From Clostridium sp. (GTDB lineage Bacteria > Bacillota > Clostridia > Clostridiales > Clostridiaceae), in contig NZ_JARHZJ010000037.1 of assembly GCF_029258205.1 (NCBI RefSeq), positions 1 to 37,242 on the forward strand: DNA of 37,242 nt, given 5' to 3'. The notes under the pieces are model-generated. The model had not been told where the DNA came from, did not search any database, and saw only the letters and a program-made list of their open reading frames with translations. A program made the translations under genes and the position numbers. Of this stretch, positions 35,869-37,242 are shown in pieces. Within the stretch, counting starts at the first letter, position 1; the number at the start of each line of letters is the position of its first letter.

Positions 35869-35892
35869 CCTCATATTTTCATTTATATGAGG
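35869..35892 (-). promoter_or_regulatory. Hairpin touching the spoIIP ribosome binding site
   Basis: CCTCATAT-N8-ATATGAGG, a perfect 8-bp inverted repeat whose 3' arm runs into the GGGAGGGG ribosome binding site of spoIIP. Confidence 0.55.
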
Positions 35893-35966
35893 TTAGATTA
35901 AATATTATGTTACTCTATTTAGGTAAATATTTAATTTATTCTTCTTCAAATTTACTCATAATTCTA

Positions 35967-35989
35967 AAAAATCTCTTAATAAGATTTTT
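35967..35989 (-). terminator. Weak terminator-like hairpin after gpr
   Basis: AAAAATCT / AGATTTTT, 8 bp with a 7-nt loop and a T-rich 3' arm. The single G-C pair makes it weak; readthrough into spoIIP is likely. Confidence 0.4.
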
Positions 35990-36005
35990 AATTTTAAACA
36001 CAGCC

Positions 36006-36983
36006 TTAATTTAAAAATTTATTTATATCCTCTAATATCATATTAGGTTGAAGAGCTATATTTATTCCATTTGCTATTATTTTTGAAACTGATTCTATTA
36101 CATCATCTATTTCTTTTGGAGTAACCATTAAATCTCCTACATAAGGATCTAAAAGACTTTTAATCATTATTCCTTTTTCATTTTTATCTATGTTATTCAA
36201 TATTTTATAAAATTCTTTTCCTACTTCTGCTTGACTTATCATTTCATCTAAAACTAAATCCATAGCATCATTAGCAATAGTAGCTGCATCCACAACAGTT
36301 GGCACTCCTAAGGCAATAACAGGAACACCTAAACTTTCTTTATTTATTTTCATTCTATTATTCCCAACTCCAGCCCCTGGTGATATGCCAGTATTACTTA
36401 TTTGTATAGTCCTTGCCACTCTATCAAGTTTTCTTGAAGCTAATGCATCAATACAAACTACTAAATCTGGGTTTATTTTTTCAACTAGTGATTTTATTAT
36501 CTCTCCAGTTTCAATTCCTGTTATTCCTAAAACTCCAGGAGCTATAGCACAAACTGGTCTTACTGAGTCATCTATTATATCTGGCATAACCTTCTTTAAA
36601 TGTCTTGTTACCATTAACTTTCCTACAACTTTAGGTCCTATGGCATCTGGTGTAACATTCCAGTTTCCAAGACCAACTACTAAAGCAGTTCTATCCTCTG
36701 ATAAATCCATAAGTTCTTCTAATGATGCTGCCACCACATGAGAAACTTCATCCATTATACCACCATCATAATGAGTGTACTCTGGAATATCTATGGTAAC
36801 ATATCTACCTATAGGTTTTCCCATAGCTTTAGCACCTTCCTCATTTAATATATCAACATTTGTAACTTTAATATCCTCTTCAACAGTCTTTTCTTCAAAA
36901 ACTACTCCATCAACTTCTCTATTATATCTATGTTTATAAATCTCTCTACTTTCAACAGCTAAATCTGTTCTTACATTATACAT
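36006..36983 (-). CDS. gpr: Germination protease GPR (SASP endopeptidase)
   Basis: A 325-residue protease that degrades small acid-soluble spore proteins during germination. It begins 'MYNVRTDLAVESREIY', containing the typical N-terminal propeptide that is cut to activate the zymogen, then 'GGIMDEVSHVVAASLEEL', 'ALVVGLGNWNVTPDAIGPKV' and 'CIDALASRKLDRVARTIQ', all characteristic. AGAGGTGG is 5 nt before ATG. It is divergent from rpsT. In Bacillus it is a forespore (sigma-F/G) gene; I could not place such a promoter with confidence here. Confidence 0.97.
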   Translation of the reverse strand: MYNVRTDLAVESREIYKHRYNREVDGVVFEEKTVEEDIKVTNVDILNEEGAKAMGKPIGRYVTIDIPEYTHYDGGIMDEVSHVVAASLEELMDLSEDRTALVVGLGNWNVTPDAIGPKVVGKLMVTRHLKKVMPDIIDDSVRPVCAIAPGVLGITGIETGEIIKSLVEKINPDLVVCIDALASRKLDRVARTIQISNTGISPGAGVGNNRMKINKESLGVPVIALGVPTVVDAATIANDAMDLVLDEMISQAEVGKEFYKILNNIDKNEKGIMIKSLLDPYVGDLMVTPKEIDDVIESVSKIIANGINIALQPNMILEDINKFLN

Positions 36984-37069
36984 TTTTCCACCTCTTTTTA
37001 ATTTAAATTGATATATTATATATAATCTCCTTAAAAATGATAATTATGTCGATAAACACGAAAAAAGAC

Positions 37070-37098
37070 TTGAACTTATATATTTATGATGTTATAAT
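37070..37098 (+). promoter_or_regulatory. Sigma-A promoter of rpsT
   Basis: TTGAAC (37070-37075) and TATAAT (37093-37098) with a 17-bp spacer, about 80 nt before the rpsT ATG. Confidence 0.85.
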
Positions 37099-37119
37099 TA
37101 CCTTTGTTAATAATGAACT

Positions 37120-37150
37120 CGTACGCAGATTCCCCAAAACTGCAGATACG
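37120..37150 (+). promoter_or_regulatory. Possible structured leader of rpsT
   Basis: CGTACGCAG and CTGCAGATACG can pair with a bulge, and the loop carries CCCC, which could pair with the GGGGG of the ribosome binding site (37165 region). S20 autoregulates its translation in E. coli; a similar leader here is only a possibility. Confidence 0.35.
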
Positions 37151-37178
37151 CTATAAAAGTTGAAGGGGGTGAACTAGA

Positions 37179-37242
37179 ATGGCAAATATTAAATCAGCAA
37201 AGAAAAGAATAAAAGTTACTGAAAAGAAAACTTTAAGAAATA
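37179..37242 (+). CDS. rpsT: Ribosomal protein S20, N-terminal part (cut by window edge)
   Basis: The frame from ATG 37179 reads MANIKSAKKRIKVTEKKTLR and runs off the right edge. This is the typical S20 start. GGGGGTG is 7-9 nt upstream and a good promoter lies 80 nt upstream. S20 is a primary 16S rRNA-binding protein. Divergence from gpr is conserved in Firmicutes. Confidence 0.96.
   Translation, partial: MANIKSAKKRIKVTEKKTLRN

Noticed and set aside
35893-35950. Sigma-E promoter for spoIIP
   Set aside because: CATAATAT is near the -10 pattern but has a mismatch at a key position and the -35 spacing is off.
36385-36741. 118-residue plus-strand frame inside gpr
   Set aside because: Antisense to a well-conserved gene; no ribosome binding site or recognisable family.
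36984-37069. Sigma-F or sigma-G promoter for gpr
   Set aside because: GTTTA and GGAGATTATA partly match sigma-F boxes, but the spacing is about 22 rather than 15; no sigma-G pair fits.

Overview
The window is low-GC Firmicute DNA. Strong AGGAGG-type ribosome binding sites, a sporulation gene set (cotS-like, yqfC/yqfD, spoIIP, gpr) and the gene order point to Clostridium sensu stricto, most likely C. perfringens or a close relative; the species is an inference from content and base use. Almost everything is on the minus strand; only the cut-off genes at the two ends (a CotS-like coat protein on the left, rpsT on the right) are on the plus strand.

Right to left, in the direction of transcription: a divergent region separates rpsT (+) from gpr, spoIIP and a small membrane protein. 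Then come lepA, a mini L25-like protein, hemW, and the heat-shock operon hrcA-grpE-dnaK-dnaJ, which has a sigma-A promoter and a perfect CIRCE operator. Positions 19,618-25,360 hold a seven-gene operon of two tandemly duplicated ABC cassettes (ATPase, membrane protein, membrane-anchored extracytoplasmic protein, twice over) ending in a YtrA-type GntR regulator. It lies between dnaJ and prmA, which are adjacent in many clostridia.

The conserved core resumes with prmA-rsmE-mtaB, a HIT protein, rpsU-yqeY, and yqfC-yqfD-pgpH-ybeY-(dgkA-PAP2 fusion)-cdd-era-recO. A DUF4342 protein with a UBA-like N-terminus follows, then a CcpN-type HTH-CBS regulator and ppdK (pyruvate, phosphate dikinase).

The left 3.7 kb is accessory. 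A 66-residue secreted peptide of no family I recognise is followed by two FtsX/MacB-like permeases and a MacB-type ATPase, with a perfect 14-bp hairpin between the peptide gene and the exporter genes. This is laid out like a bacteriocin or signal-peptide locus with dedicated transport or immunity.

The best candidates for something undescribed are this peptide/ABC locus and the duplicated GntR-ABC operon with its paralogous anchored proteins. Several starts were reassigned from ribosome binding sites (peptide, DUF4342, recO, ybeY, yqfD, yqfC, yqeY, HIT, second BcrA-type ATPase, second anchored protein, dnaK, hrcA, the spoIIP-linked protein). rpsU and the partial rpsT were found by direct reading. 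No tRNA, rRNA, CRISPR array, insertion sequence or phage gene was seen, and no gene-free stretch exceeds 300 bases.
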